64,000 bases of DNA, from positions 186,001 through 250,000 of the forward strand of contig CALLQI010000018.1 of the NCBI GenBank assembly GCA_938014885.1. The letters run 5' to 3'. Source of the stretch: an uncultured bacterium (GTDB taxonomy: Bacteria > Planctomycetota > UBA8742 > UBA2392). The notes under the pieces are model-generated. The model did no database searches. It saw only the letters and a list, made by a program, of their open reading frames with translations, and had not been told where the DNA came from. The translations under genes and the position numbers were made by a program. Shown piece after piece: positions 17,812-26,242 of this stretch (position 1 is the stretch's first letter; each line of letters begins with the position of its first letter).

Positions 17812-18066
17812 TCTCGGTGCTCGGTGCTTGGTGCTCGGTGCTCGGGGGTTCGTGCTTCGTGCTTCGTGCTTCGGGATGGACTCTGCGATGTCTCCCGCCT
17901 CACGCCTCACGCCTCACGCCTCACGCCTCACGCCTCACGCCTCCCGACTTTGCTCTGGTCCCTTTGCTAACCCGTCGCTTGCGCTCTGGGCTCTTGTTTT
18001 TCGTGATGCCGCCAATTCCAACAATCGACCATCAACCATCGACCATCGACCATCGACCATCAACCA
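17812..18066. repeat. Short tandem repeats between two minus-strand genes
   Basis: Three micro-satellite-like runs occur: 'ggtgctcggtgctcgg' near 17820-17845, 'cacgcctcacgcctcacgc' near 17900-17940, and 'catcgaccatcgaccatc' near 18020-18070. A copy of the 'cgcttgcgctctgggctc' module lies near 17965. No gene is seen. Confidence 0.8.
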
Positions 18067-19896
18067 TCAACTTGGTGCTCTTGTCCCCCACATTCTTAGT
18101 CCTTTGGTGGCTCCGGCCTCGGCCCCTGCGTCTATCAGTTGCAGCACTTCGCGGTTGGTGCCCTCTTCTTCTACTTTCGGGGGCACGAGGTGCATGGGTG
18201 CCCTGGCGTCGCCTACGGTGTCGCCTTCGCGGTAGAGCGCGCCCAGTGCGGCCTCACGGGCCCAGGTGCTGAGCATGGCCCGGGCGGGCTCGAGCAATTC
18301 GTGGGGCAGGTCATTGAGTTCCAGTTCAGCGCGGCGGAATTTGCACAGGCCGTGGGTTCGCACGCTGTACTTGCCGCGGGTTTCGCGGGCGCGGATCACG
18401 ACGTGCTTGGCCAGGTCAAAGTTCTGCGCGCTTTCGTGACGCCAAAAGCCGCCGCTGATCGCGAGGCCGGTTTCCAGGTCAATGCCGATGCCGCCCGCGA
18501 AGCGCAAGAACGCGTCGCACAGCCGGCAGGTGGCGATCACGCCCAGCAGCGGGTCAAAGCCGTGTTCGGCCAGCATCAGCCGCACGTCCCAGGGCGCGTT
18601 TTCGAAGCGCTGCATGCTTGCTCGGTCCACGTCGAAGACGCTGCGGGCTTCTTCGGGCAGGTCGAGATACGGGTTGTGCAGGTTGTGGCGCTTCATCAGC
18701 AGCACGTGAAAGACGGTGCCGCTGCGGTCGTCGCTCATGACGTACTGGCCGGGTTTGAAGCGTTCGCCGGGCGTGAGCGGCATCTTCTCGAAGGTCTTGG
18801 GGTCAAGGACGCGCACGGTCAGTTTCGCGCGGCCTTCGAAGCTGGCGTCCGGGGCGACGATGTCGTTGACCACGGGCAGGTGCTCGCCTTCCAGGAACAG
18901 GTTGGCGCGGAACAGCGGCACGAATTCTTCGTCGTCGTCGTGGCGGTCGTCCATGTCGCCGGTGTCGGGCTTTTCGCCGCCGACTTGCCGGAAGGGCCCG
19001 TCGATGCCGGCCTTCACTTCTTCGGCCAGGCTGAACCCGGCCTTGGGCACGAAGTTCAGGCGCCGGAAGTAGACCAGCAATTCCTGCCGCCAGCGCTGCC
19101 CCAGCTCAAACGTGCCGAACGTGAGGCTGCGGCGGTTCAGCTCATAGGCTTCATCATACTTGCCGCGCGCGTGCTTCAGCCGGCTCCACAGGTGCAGCCG
19201 CACGCGCTGCGCGCGGCCGGTGAGCACGCCTTCACCCATGCGCGCGTCGGCGAGTTCAAGGCTGGCAAGCTGCTGCAGCGCGAGCCCCTGGTACACCAGC
19301 GACCACGAGCGCTGCTCGGGCCCGCCGGCCTCACGGGCTGCCAGCGCGAAGTTTTCTTCGGCCTGCTTCCAGTTCTGGTGCAGCCCGGCGTAGAGGCCGC
19401 GTCCGAAAGCCTGCGCCCAGGGGAAGCGGCGGTCGGCCTTGTATTCGGCCAGCAGGTCGGAGGCTTGCTCAAAGCGGCGGGCGTAGAGTTCGCAGCGCAG
19501 CAGGGCGTCGGCGGCGTCTTCGCTGACGGGGTCAAGTTCGCGGGCGCGCACCAGCAGGCGGCGCGCGTCACGCAGCGGGCGCGGGTGAAAGTGCCATTCG
19601 TCGATGTAGCCGTATTGCGTCAGCACGCGGCCGGCGAGCACGAGCGCGGGCACGTGGCAGGGGTCGGCGGCGAGCGCGTCGCAGCAGCGCTCAATGGCGT
19701 CGTCGAGGGCTTCGATGTCGGTGGGGTCATCGAGCGGGTCAGCCAGCGGGGCCAGCAGGTCGGATGCGCGGGCGGCATCGCCGGGCGGGCCGTCGAGGGC
19801 CTGCATGGCGCGCTTGATCAACGCGCCCGCGAGCCGATAGCGCTCCGGCATCGGCAGCCCAAGGGCCGTGTCGCGACTGACCACACGTTGCAGCAT
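18067..19896 (-). CDS. Large TPR-like protein of unknown function (609 aa)
   Basis: I use ATG 19896 ('MLQRVVSRD'). The frame is open to an ATG at 20004 that overlaps the upstream stop by 8 nt, but the intervening codons include 'ctcctgcctcctgcc'-type repeat text, so they are probably not translated. The N-terminal half has helix-turn-helix repeats of TPR type ('CELYARRFEQASDLL', 'FALAAREAGG'). The C-terminal half is a globular domain containing 'GVIATCRLCDAFLRFAG', with a Cys pair. An acidic run 'DDRHDDDEE' links the halves. It lies in a minus-strand cluster downstream of guaA and a lipoprotein. Confidence 0.75.
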   Translation of the reverse strand: MLQRVVSRDTALGLPMPERYRLAGALIKRAMQALDGPPGDAARASDLLAPLADPLDDPTDIEALDDAIERCCDALAADPCHVPALVLAGRVLTQYGYIDEWHFHPRPLRDARRLLVRARELDPVSEDAADALLRCELYARRFEQASDLLAEYKADRRFPWAQAFGRGLYAGLHQNWKQAEENFALAAREAGGPEQRSWSLVYQGLALQQLASLELADARMGEGVLTGRAQRVRLHLWSRLKHARGKYDEAYELNRRSLTFGTFELGQRWRQELLVYFRRLNFVPKAGFSLAEEVKAGIDGPFRQVGGEKPDTGDMDDRHDDDEEFVPLFRANLFLEGEHLPVVNDIVAPDASFEGRAKLTVRVLDPKTFEKMPLTPGERFKPGQYVMSDDRSGTVFHVLLMKRHNLHNPYLDLPEEARSVFDVDRASMQRFENAPWDVRLMLAEHGFDPLLGVIATCRLCDAFLRFAGGIGIDLETGLAISGGFWRHESAQNFDLAKHVVIRARETRGKYSVRTHGLCKFRRAELELNDLPHELLEPARAMLSTWAREAALGALYREGDTVGDARAPMHLVPPKVEEEGTNREVLQLIDAGAEAGATKGLRMWGTRAPS

Positions 19897-19996
19897 GCCC
19901 AGAGGATATGCGCGAAGCGCGCCCGGTGCCAGTGTTGCTTGCGAAGGCAGGAGGCAGGAGTGCGGAAGCAGATACTCCCGCCTCCAAACTCCAGAC

Positions 19997-20776
19997 TCAG
20001 CCATTCAACGCATGCAGGATCAGCGCGATCACTTGCGCGCCTACGCGGCTGCCGCGCTGGTCGTCCAGCACGCGCGGCAACTGCGAATCGCCGGGGCCGG
20101 TCAGCTTGGGCGCGTCTTCGACCTCGAGCGCGTAAATCAGCAGGTCGCCCACGGTCTTCAGATACGCCACGTACACGCGGTCGGCGTTTTCGCCGCGCTC
20201 GATGGCGATCCAGCGTTTGATCTCAGGCTGGTTGTTGCGGCCGAGCGCGAGGTGAATCGGGTCCTGCGGCGTGAAGCCGTTGGCCTGCAACTTCGATTCG
20301 GCCTTCATCAGCAGCAGTTCGGTCGCCACGGCCTCAGGCCCGCGCACGAGAAACAGCCGCACTTCCTGCGGGTACTCCTGGGTGAAGCCTTCTGCTTTGG
20401 ATTCGGGGTCAGTGACGACCTTGTAGCCCGCTGATCGATAGATCGCGAACACGGACGGCAGTGCCGCACCCGCGCCCTCATATTCGCTGGCGTCGGCGAG
20501 GTCGGCATTCCAGCCCTGGTAGCGCACCGAATCGCGCACGAGGCCGTCGGCCGGCAGCAGCCGCGCGAGCCCCTTGTGCTCGGGCGTGGGCGCGTCATCC
20601 AGGTTCACGGCCGGGGGCAGCAGTTCATCGGCCGATTTGCGATCTCCGGCAAGGTCCGGCACCACGGGCCCATTGGCGGGCGTGTTGCCGCCCGAACAGG
20701 CCGAAAGCAGCAGCGCCAGCACGGCCGCGCAGAACACGCCGGGCACTGGGCACAGGGCACTGGGCACCGTACGCAT
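19997..20776 (-). CDS. Predicted lipoprotein of unknown function
   Basis: ATG 20776 lies 1 nt after the guaA stop and uses 'gggag' within the end of guaA as its ribosome site, so the two are probably co-transcribed. The N-terminus has a hydrophobic stretch ending in the lipobox 'LLSAC' near residue 26, followed by 'SGGNTPAN', a typical lipoprotein linker. The remaining 230 residues are a mixed alpha/beta domain with 'RVYVAYLKTVGDLLIY'. The family resembles secreted DUFs common in Planctomycetota-like genomes, but I cannot name it. Confidence 0.75.
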   Translation of the reverse strand: MRTVPSALCPVPGVFCAAVLALLLSACSGGNTPANGPVVPDLAGDRKSADELLPPAVNLDDAPTPEHKGLARLLPADGLVRDSVRYQGWNADLADASEYEGAGAALPSVFAIYRSAGYKVVTDPESKAEGFTQEYPQEVRLFLVRGPEAVATELLLMKAESKLQANGFTPQDPIHLALGRNNQPEIKRWIAIERGENADRVYVAYLKTVGDLLIYALEVEDAPKLTGPGDSQLPRVLDDQRGSRVGAQVIALILHALNG

Positions 20777-20777
20777 G

Positions 20778-22343
20778 CTACTCCCATTCAATCGTCGCGG
20801 GCGGCTTGCTGCTGATGTCATACACCACCCGGTTGAAGCCACGCACTTCATTGATGATGCGGTTGCTGATCTTGCGCAGCAGGTCGTAATCCAGCCGCGC
20901 CCAGTCTGCGGTCATGCCATCGACACTTTCCACGGCGCGCAGCGCGCAGGTGAACTCGTGGGTGCGTTCATCGCCCATCACCCCGATGCTCTTGACCGGC
21001 AGCAGCACCGCAAACGCTTGCCAGATGCGCTTTTCCAAACCGGCGTTGCGCACCTCTTGTCGAACGATCAGGTCGGCCTGGCGTAGAATGGAAAGTCGGT
21101 CTTCCGTGATCTCGCCCAAAATCCGCACCGCAAGCCCCGGCCCCGGGAAGGGCTGACGCCACACCAGGTGCTCCGGCAATCCAATCTCGTGGCCGACTTC
21201 GCGCACTTCATCCTTGAACAGGAAGCGCAGCGGCTCAACCAGTTCAAACTTCATGTCATCGGGCAGGCCGCCGACGTTGTGGTGGCGCTTGATCATGGCC
21301 GTGGGGCCGCCGTGGGCGGCGACACTTTCGATCACGTCGGGGTACAGCGTGCCCTGGGCCAGGAAGTCAGCGCCCTTGACCTTGCGGGCTTCGGCCTCGA
21401 ACACACGAATGAACACTTCGCCGATGATCTTGCGCTTTTCGTCGGGGTCGGTGACGCCTTCCAGCCGGGTCAGGAACTGCTTGGCCGCGTCGGCCACGAT
21501 CAGCTTCAGGTTGAAGTGGCCTTCGAAGGCATCGCGCACTTCTTCCACTTCGCCGCTGCGCAGCAGGCCGTTGTCGACCATGATGCAGGTGATCTGGCCC
21601 GGGATGGCCTTGCTGATCAGCGCCGCGACCACGCTTGAGTCCACGCCGCCGCTCAGGCCGCAGATCACGTGGCCCTTGCCGACTTGCTTTCGAATCCTGT
21701 CGCACTGTTCGTCTATAAAGCTGGACATCTGCCAGTCGCCGGCGCAGCGCGCGACGTTGAACAGGAAGTTCTTCAGCACCAGCAGCCCGTTGACGCTGTG
21801 CTTCACTTCCGGGTGGAACTGCACGCCAAAGAAGGGGTGTTCGCGGTGCTTCACGGCCGCAAACTCGCAGCTTGGCGTGGTGGCCAGGGTTTCGAAGGTT
21901 TTGGGCAGGCTGGTGACTTTGTCGCCGTGGGACATCCACACGCGCAGGGCGTCGGGTTTTTCGGCCAGTTCGCGGCTGATGCCGGCCAGCAGCACGTCTT
22001 CGCGCTTGACCGTAAGTTCCGCGTGGCCGAATTCGCGCACCTTGCCGCGCTCGACGGTGCCGCCCAGCACCTGGCTGCCAAGCTGCATGCCGTAGCAGAT
22101 GCCCAGCACGGGCAGGCCGCTGGTGAAGATCGCGGGGTCCACCTTGGGCGAATCATCGCCGTACACTGAGGCCGGGCCGCCGCTGAGGATGATGGCCTTG
22201 GGGTTGCGGCCCTTGATTTCGGCCAGGCTGGTCTTGTGCGACAGGATTTCGCTGAACACGCCCAGTTCGCGGGTGCGACGTGCGATCAGCTGGGTGTACT
22301 GCGACCCCATGTCCAGGATGACGACGTGTTCGTGAGCCGCCAT
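20778..22343 (-). CDS. guaA: GMP synthase (glutamine-hydrolysing)
   Basis: Converts XMP, ATP and glutamine to GMP in purine synthesis. The 521-aa product from ATG 22343 has the class I amidotransferase domain ('ILDMGSQYTQLIARR', nucleophile Cys in 'GICYGMQ', 'GVQFHPEV' triad His-Glu). It also has the ATP pyrophosphatase P-loop 'SGGVDSS' and the dimerisation domain ending in the family-typical 'KPPATIEWE'. Length matches the family. The frame stays open 107 codons upstream, but that DNA is hairpin repeats, so it is not part of the protein. No guaB lies beside it. Confidence 0.97.
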   Translation of the reverse strand: MAAHEHVVILDMGSQYTQLIARRTRELGVFSEILSHKTSLAEIKGRNPKAIILSGGPASVYGDDSPKVDPAIFTSGLPVLGICYGMQLGSQVLGGTVERGKVREFGHAELTVKREDVLLAGISRELAEKPDALRVWMSHGDKVTSLPKTFETLATTPSCEFAAVKHREHPFFGVQFHPEVKHSVNGLLVLKNFLFNVARCAGDWQMSSFIDEQCDRIRKQVGKGHVICGLSGGVDSSVVAALISKAIPGQITCIMVDNGLLRSGEVEEVRDAFEGHFNLKLIVADAAKQFLTRLEGVTDPDEKRKIIGEVFIRVFEAEARKVKGADFLAQGTLYPDVIESVAAHGGPTAMIKRHHNVGGLPDDMKFELVEPLRFLFKDEVREVGHEIGLPEHLVWRQPFPGPGLAVRILGEITEDRLSILRQADLIVRQEVRNAGLEKRIWQAFAVLLPVKSIGVMGDERTHEFTCALRAVESVDGMTADWARLDYDLLRKISNRIINEVRGFNRVVYDISSKPPATIEWE

Positions 22344-22470
22344 GACGCCTCCGGTCCGTGAAGCAAATGCAAACGGCGGAGACGTCGAAGGCGTCCCCGC
22401 CGGGGCAAAAAAGGAGTATAGGCACGAAGCAACCACAGGCAAGGGCACGAAGCCCCAAGCAAACACCAAA

Positions 22471-22636
22471 GCCCCAGCCGAAAGGCTGGGGACCGTGATG
22501 TGGACCTCCGGTCCGCAGCCGTTGCCGTTCGCAGCCACGGCGCAAAACCCCGCAGGCGCAGCAGAGCCCCAGCCGAAAGGCTGGGGACCGTGATGCGGAC
22601 CTCCGGTCCGCAGCCGTTGCCGTTCGCAGCCACGGC
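22471..22636. repeat. Twin 71-bp direct repeats with GNRA-loop hairpins
   Basis: Copies at 22471-22541 and 22566-22636 differ at one base. Each has a perfect 8-bp stem with a GAAA loop (ccccagcc-gaaa-ggctgggg; 22472-22491 and 22567-22586) followed by a 5-bp stem with a 3-base loop (ggacc-tcc-ggtcc). The paired-hairpin layout is that of REP-type elements. Confidence 0.85.
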
Positions 22637-22679
22637 ACGAAACACCCCGCAGGCCAGAGGCCAAGCAGGCAAGATGCCT

Positions 22680-23009
22680 AATGCTGCGTAGTCAGCGCAG
22701 GCAGTTGGTCCGTGCGGCGCGGAGCGCCGGTACAGGGTTAGCCCCCGGCAAACGCCCGCAAGCCGAAGGCGGCGCGGGCGTGCAGCCGGGGGTATGCACG
22801 CGAATGGACCCCAAGGCGCGGAGCGCCGACACGGACCCGGCCCGTCACCCTGGCCCGATAGTGGCGGCGCTCCGCGCCTTGCGATTTATGGCTGCCTGAC
22901 CCCCGCCCGCGCTTCGCTTAGGCGGGGGCTAATCTTGTCCCGGCGCTCCGCGCCGGACTGCAGGAACACCCAACGGATACCGCCCGGAGTTCCTTAACTA
23001 CGCAGCATT
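22680..23009. repeat. 330-bp nested palindromic element (MITE- or REP-cluster-like)
   Basis: The ends are a perfect 13-bp inverted repeat (22680-22692 and 22997-23009, 'aatgctgcgtagt'). Inside lies a second imperfect pair of about 33 bases around 'ggcgcggagcgccgg' and 'ttagccccc', and a third pair at 22813-22832 and 22861-22880 matching at 19 of 20 bases. The core 'ggcgc-gga-gcgcc' is itself a small hairpin. There is no gene inside. Confidence 0.75.
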
Positions 23010-23104
23010 GGGCAGGACGCCCGCAACCCGGGAGCGCCAACCTCCGGCCGGCAACCACCGAGGCCGCCCCGGCCACCGCACGGGTCCAGTGATACCATGC
23101 ACCC

Positions 23105-23539
23105 ATGGACACGATCGAATTTAGGGTAGGCCGCAGCACGCACGCGAAGCGGGCCGTAACGATCCTGATCAACGGCCGCAACCTGATCCCCACGGTGCGC
23201 AAACACGAGCTGCCCTTCGCCGAAGCAGAAGGCCACCCCAACATAGCCGGAAGCTACGGGCCAAGGTCAGTCGAAGAATTCAAGATAGACCACGCCGAAG
23301 TCGTGGCCGGAACCCACTACAAGCCCAAACTAAGCCTATACGCCTGCCGCGACTGCGGCGAAGTCGGCTGCTGGCCCCTGGACGTAAAGATCACCCAAGA
23401 GGGCGACCAGACAATCTGGCAAGACTTCGAACAACCCCACCGCCCAGACTGGACCCACAAACTAGGCCCCTACCACTTCCAAACCAAAGCCTACGAAAAG
23501 GCCCTAAAAGCCGCCGGCTTGGCGATGCATGATGGCTAA
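23105..23539 (+). CDS. Unknown 144-aa protein with a Cys cluster
   Basis: ATG 23105 starts a compact protein with 'SLYACRDCGEVGCWPL' (three Cys near residues 80-88), which could bind a metal but lacks a complete four-Cys set. The N-terminal half is beta-rich ('IEFRVGR', 'VTILINGRNL'). It is the first gene after the palindromic element and lies 150 nt upstream of the methyltransferase cassette, with base use closer to the housekeeping genes than to that cassette. No family is named. Confidence 0.7.
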   Translation: MDTIEFRVGRSTHAKRAVTILINGRNLIPTVRKHELPFAEAEGHPNIAGSYGPRSVEEFKIDHAEVVAGTHYKPKLSLYACRDCGEVGCWPLDVKITQEGDQTIWQDFEQPHRPDWTHKLGPYHFQTKAYEKALKAAGLAMHDG

Positions 23540-23689
23540 ACAGGACTGGCTGGAGAGGGCGCGGCCACTGGTGACGACCCGTAGCAGAATCACTTCGCCC
23601 CCAAAATCGGCTTCTTAGGACGGCGGCGACACCCTTTCGGAAGTGGCATCAGATCGGGTACATTGTCGACAGAAATAGGGGGGGGCGGG

Positions 23690-24817
23690 ATGGCAACGAG
23701 CAACGGTCGACAACCAACAGTTATCGACCTTTTTTGTGGTGCAGGGGGACTGTCGCTGGGATTCCAGAACGCTGGATTTCAGATTCTGGCTGGTTTCGAC
23801 TCAAGTCAAGTCAACGTCGATACCTACGGTCTCAACTTCCCAAGTGCCCGAGCGGTGAAGTGCGACTTAGGGAATTTGACAGGCAAACAGCTGCTCGCGA
23901 CTATCGGCGCGCGAGTGGGCGAGGTGGACGTGATCATTGCCGGACCCCCGTGCCAAGGGTTTTCCCTGATTGGAAAACGCGCCCCAAGCGACACGAGAAA
24001 CGGCCTCCTAGGCCATGTGCTGGAGTTCGTAGGCACGATTCGACCGCGTTACTTTGTGGTGGAGAATGTCCAGGGGTTGCTCAGTGGAGCCACCAAGCCA
24101 TTGGCCGACGACTTCGTCAGGCGAGCAGATACTTTGGGGTACGACGTGGTGACACCAGTGAAGGTCTTGGATGCCAAGGACTTCGGTGTGCCACAAACCA
24201 GAAAGCGGGTCTTCTTCCTCGGAAGCCGACGTGCGGCCAAGCCACCTGTGTATCCGCGCCCCGGTGTGTTGACCAACGATTTGGAGAAGGGCACACCGAC
24301 TGTGATTGACGCGATTGGTGACTTCCCTGATATTCAAGGCATTGCCGCGTTGTACTTGACGGATCGCTTCCGAGGTGTGCTTGGAAAGCCAAGTCGCTAT
24401 TCGGCGCGCTTGCGCAAGGACGCACCAAACCGTCAATCCGCTCCCACCACCGGTGGCACGGGCATTGGTGGCTTAGCGCTTACACGGCACACCAAAGAGA
24501 CTGTCGCGCGATTTGCATTGACTCCTCCCGGATGCACCGAAGTCGTAAGCCGCTTCCCGCGACTCGACCCCTTTGGTGTTGCCCCAACACTGCGGGCGGG
24601 AACAGGTCCTGAACATGGCTCGCACACAGCCGCCCGGCCGATCCACCCTTCGCAGCCTAGGGTAATCACGACGAGGGAGGCCGCTCGTCTTCAGTCCTTT
24701 CCGGACTGGTTTGAGTTCCATCCATCCAAATGGCATGGATTTAGGCAAGTTGGCAATTCGGTTCCACCCATACTGGCCGAGAGTGTTGGTGCTGCTCTCA
24801 TCGCAAACCTGATGTGA
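23690..24817 (+). CDS. DNA (cytosine-5) methyltransferase
   Basis: The 375-aa protein from ATG 23690 (preceded by a G-rich ribosome site; a TTG at 23663 is less likely) carries the C5 motifs in order: I 'FCGAGGLSLGF', IV 'GPPCQGFS' with the catalytic Cys, VI 'VVENVQG', VIII 'QTRKRVFFLG', IX/X 'RLQSFPDWF' and 'QVGNSVPP'. The variable region before motif IX is the target-recognition part. It adds a methyl group to C5 of cytosine. It is first of a three-gene cassette with a GHKL ATPase and an unknown protein; its DNA is visibly less GC-rich than the flanks, consistent with transfer. Confidence 0.95.
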   Translation: MATSNGRQPTVIDLFCGAGGLSLGFQNAGFQILAGFDSSQVNVDTYGLNFPSARAVKCDLGNLTGKQLLATIGARVGEVDVIIAGPPCQGFSLIGKRAPSDTRNGLLGHVLEFVGTIRPRYFVVENVQGLLSGATKPLADDFVRRADTLGYDVVTPVKVLDAKDFGVPQTRKRVFFLGSRRAAKPPVYPRPGVLTNDLEKGTPTVIDAIGDFPDIQGIAALYLTDRFRGVLGKPSRYSARLRKDAPNRQSAPTTGGTGIGGLALTRHTKETVARFALTPPGCTEVVSRFPRLDPFGVAPTLRAGTGPEHGSHTAARPIHPSQPRVITTREAARLQSFPDWFEFHPSKWHGFRQVGNSVPPILAESVGAALIANLM

Positions 24818-24826
24818 GGATGCCTT

Positions 24827-26242
24827 ATGAACCTCGAAGTCAAGGCTAGCCCAACGAAGCATTTCTTTGTCGACATGCTTACCCGTGACATTGCATTGAA
24901 AGATGCGATTCTCGACTTGATCGACAACTGCTTGGACGGGATTCTGCGTCATGCCAAACCAAAACGCGGGGTCGGTGATCTAGAAAGGTATGCCGGCCAC
25001 AGCGTCAGTCTGACCATTAACAGAAGGGGCTTCGAGATTGTTGACGACTGTGGCGGAATCTCTCGAAAAATAGCAACAGAGACCGCCTTCATGCTAGGCA
25101 GGGTCCCCGAGCGGGTTGAACGGCTGCCGACTGTAGGTGTCTATGGGATTGGAATGAAGCGTGCTATCTTCAAGCTAGGAGAAGATGCCACCGTTCACTC
25201 ACACCCTGTTGGGGAAGCGGCGTACAAAGTTCACATTTCACCCAAGTGGCTTTCAGATGACACGGCCTGGACGCTACAACTTGAGGATGCCCCCTCAGAA
25301 CTAGAACACCCGGGGACGCGAATCACCGTGAAGAAGCTAAAGCCAGAGATCGCGCGAGCCTTCGATGATGGGAACTCGCCCTTTGTCGAGGAGTTGCGTA
25401 ACGAGATTGCACACACGTATGCACTAATCATACAGCGAGGCTTTGCAATCGCGGTGAATGGCAGGAGGGTTGAACCCGTCGGTACCACCCTACGCATCTC
25501 ACCCAAGGCAGCATCAAAGGGTGCGAAGATCGCGCCATTCGTTGTTACCGCACGGATTAAGAACGTCGATGTCACGGTGATGGTGGGCTTTTACCGAGCA
25601 CTTGCGACTGAGGCCGAGCTGGAAGTGGTTGATGGCGGTCCAGTCCAATCTCGCAGCAGTGACCACGCGGGAGTCACTATTGTCTGCAATGACAGGGTCG
25701 TTCTTTACAAGGACAAGACAGTGCTCACGGGCTGGGGAACCGGAGCAGTTCCCAGGTATCACAATCAGTTCATTGCGATTACGGGCATCGTCACATTCCA
25801 AAGCGATACACCCGAGGCGCTGCCACTCAACTCAACGAAGCGTGGCGTTGATCTTGGAACAGATGTCTACCAGTTTGCTTTGGATCAACTCAAGGATGGC
25901 TTGAAACGTTTCACAGACTTTACCAACAAATGGAAGCAGAGAGAGAGAGAGACGACTGCTGACTTCAAGGAAACGAAAGCCGCATCTCCCGCAGAAGTGA
26001 TCAAGTCGATTCCCGCTGGCTCGTGGTCGCAGCCGCGCCGGCACAAGCAGGAGAAGCTACGAAAGTTTGTTCCAGTTCTTCCAGCTCCCGTAGGAGAAAG
26101 CAGCAGGGTACGCATCGCTTTCACGCGAGACCTCTCGGAAGTGGAGCTCGTGAGGTCATTCTACTTTGATGATGACCAGGTTGGCGCCTCTGAAGTGGGA
26201 GAGAGGTGCTTCGAGGACAGTCTTTCCAAGGCTCGCAAATGA
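24827..26242 (+). CDS. MORC-like GHKL ATPase
   Basis: This 471-aa protein has the GHKL (Hsp90/MutL) nucleotide-binding motifs: N-box 'ILDLIDNCLDG' near residue 28-38, G1 'IVDDCGGIS' near 72-80 and G2 'GVYGIGMKRA' near 104-113. A transducer-like domain follows, then a charged helical region containing 'KWKQRERET' and a basic tail. The ATG follows the methyltransferase stop by 9 nt. GHKL ATPases of this type are known beside C5 methylases in restriction-like loci and are viewed as ancestors of eukaryotic MORC proteins (Iyer and colleagues). It may act as an ATP-driven DNA clamp or loader; its nuclease partner, if any, is not obvious. Confidence 0.85.
   Translation: MNLEVKASPTKHFFVDMLTRDIALKDAILDLIDNCLDGILRHAKPKRGVGDLERYAGHSVSLTINRRGFEIVDDCGGISRKIATETAFMLGRVPERVERLPTVGVYGIGMKRAIFKLGEDATVHSHPVGEAAYKVHISPKWLSDDTAWTLQLEDAPSELEHPGTRITVKKLKPEIARAFDDGNSPFVEELRNEIAHTYALIIQRGFAIAVNGRRVEPVGTTLRISPKAASKGAKIAPFVVTARIKNVDVTVMVGFYRALATEAELEVVDGGPVQSRSSDHAGVTIVCNDRVVLYKDKTVLTGWGTGAVPRYHNQFIAITGIVTFQSDTPEALPLNSTKRGVDLGTDVYQFALDQLKDGLKRFTDFTNKWKQRERETTADFKETKAASPAEVIKSIPAGSWSQPRRHKQEKLRKFVPVLPAPVGESSRVRIAFTRDLSEVELVRSFYFDDDQVGASEVGERCFEDSLSKARK

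Noticed and set aside
18139..20220. Plus-strand open frame of 693 codons
   Set aside because: Antisense of the TPR protein and lipoprotein genes; the product is His/Gly/Val-rich without any motif.
22344..22664. 107-codon in-frame extension upstream of guaA
   Set aside because: The DNA is hairpin repeats and the translation is Gly/Cys/Arg-rich; GMP synthases start at the amidotransferase domain.
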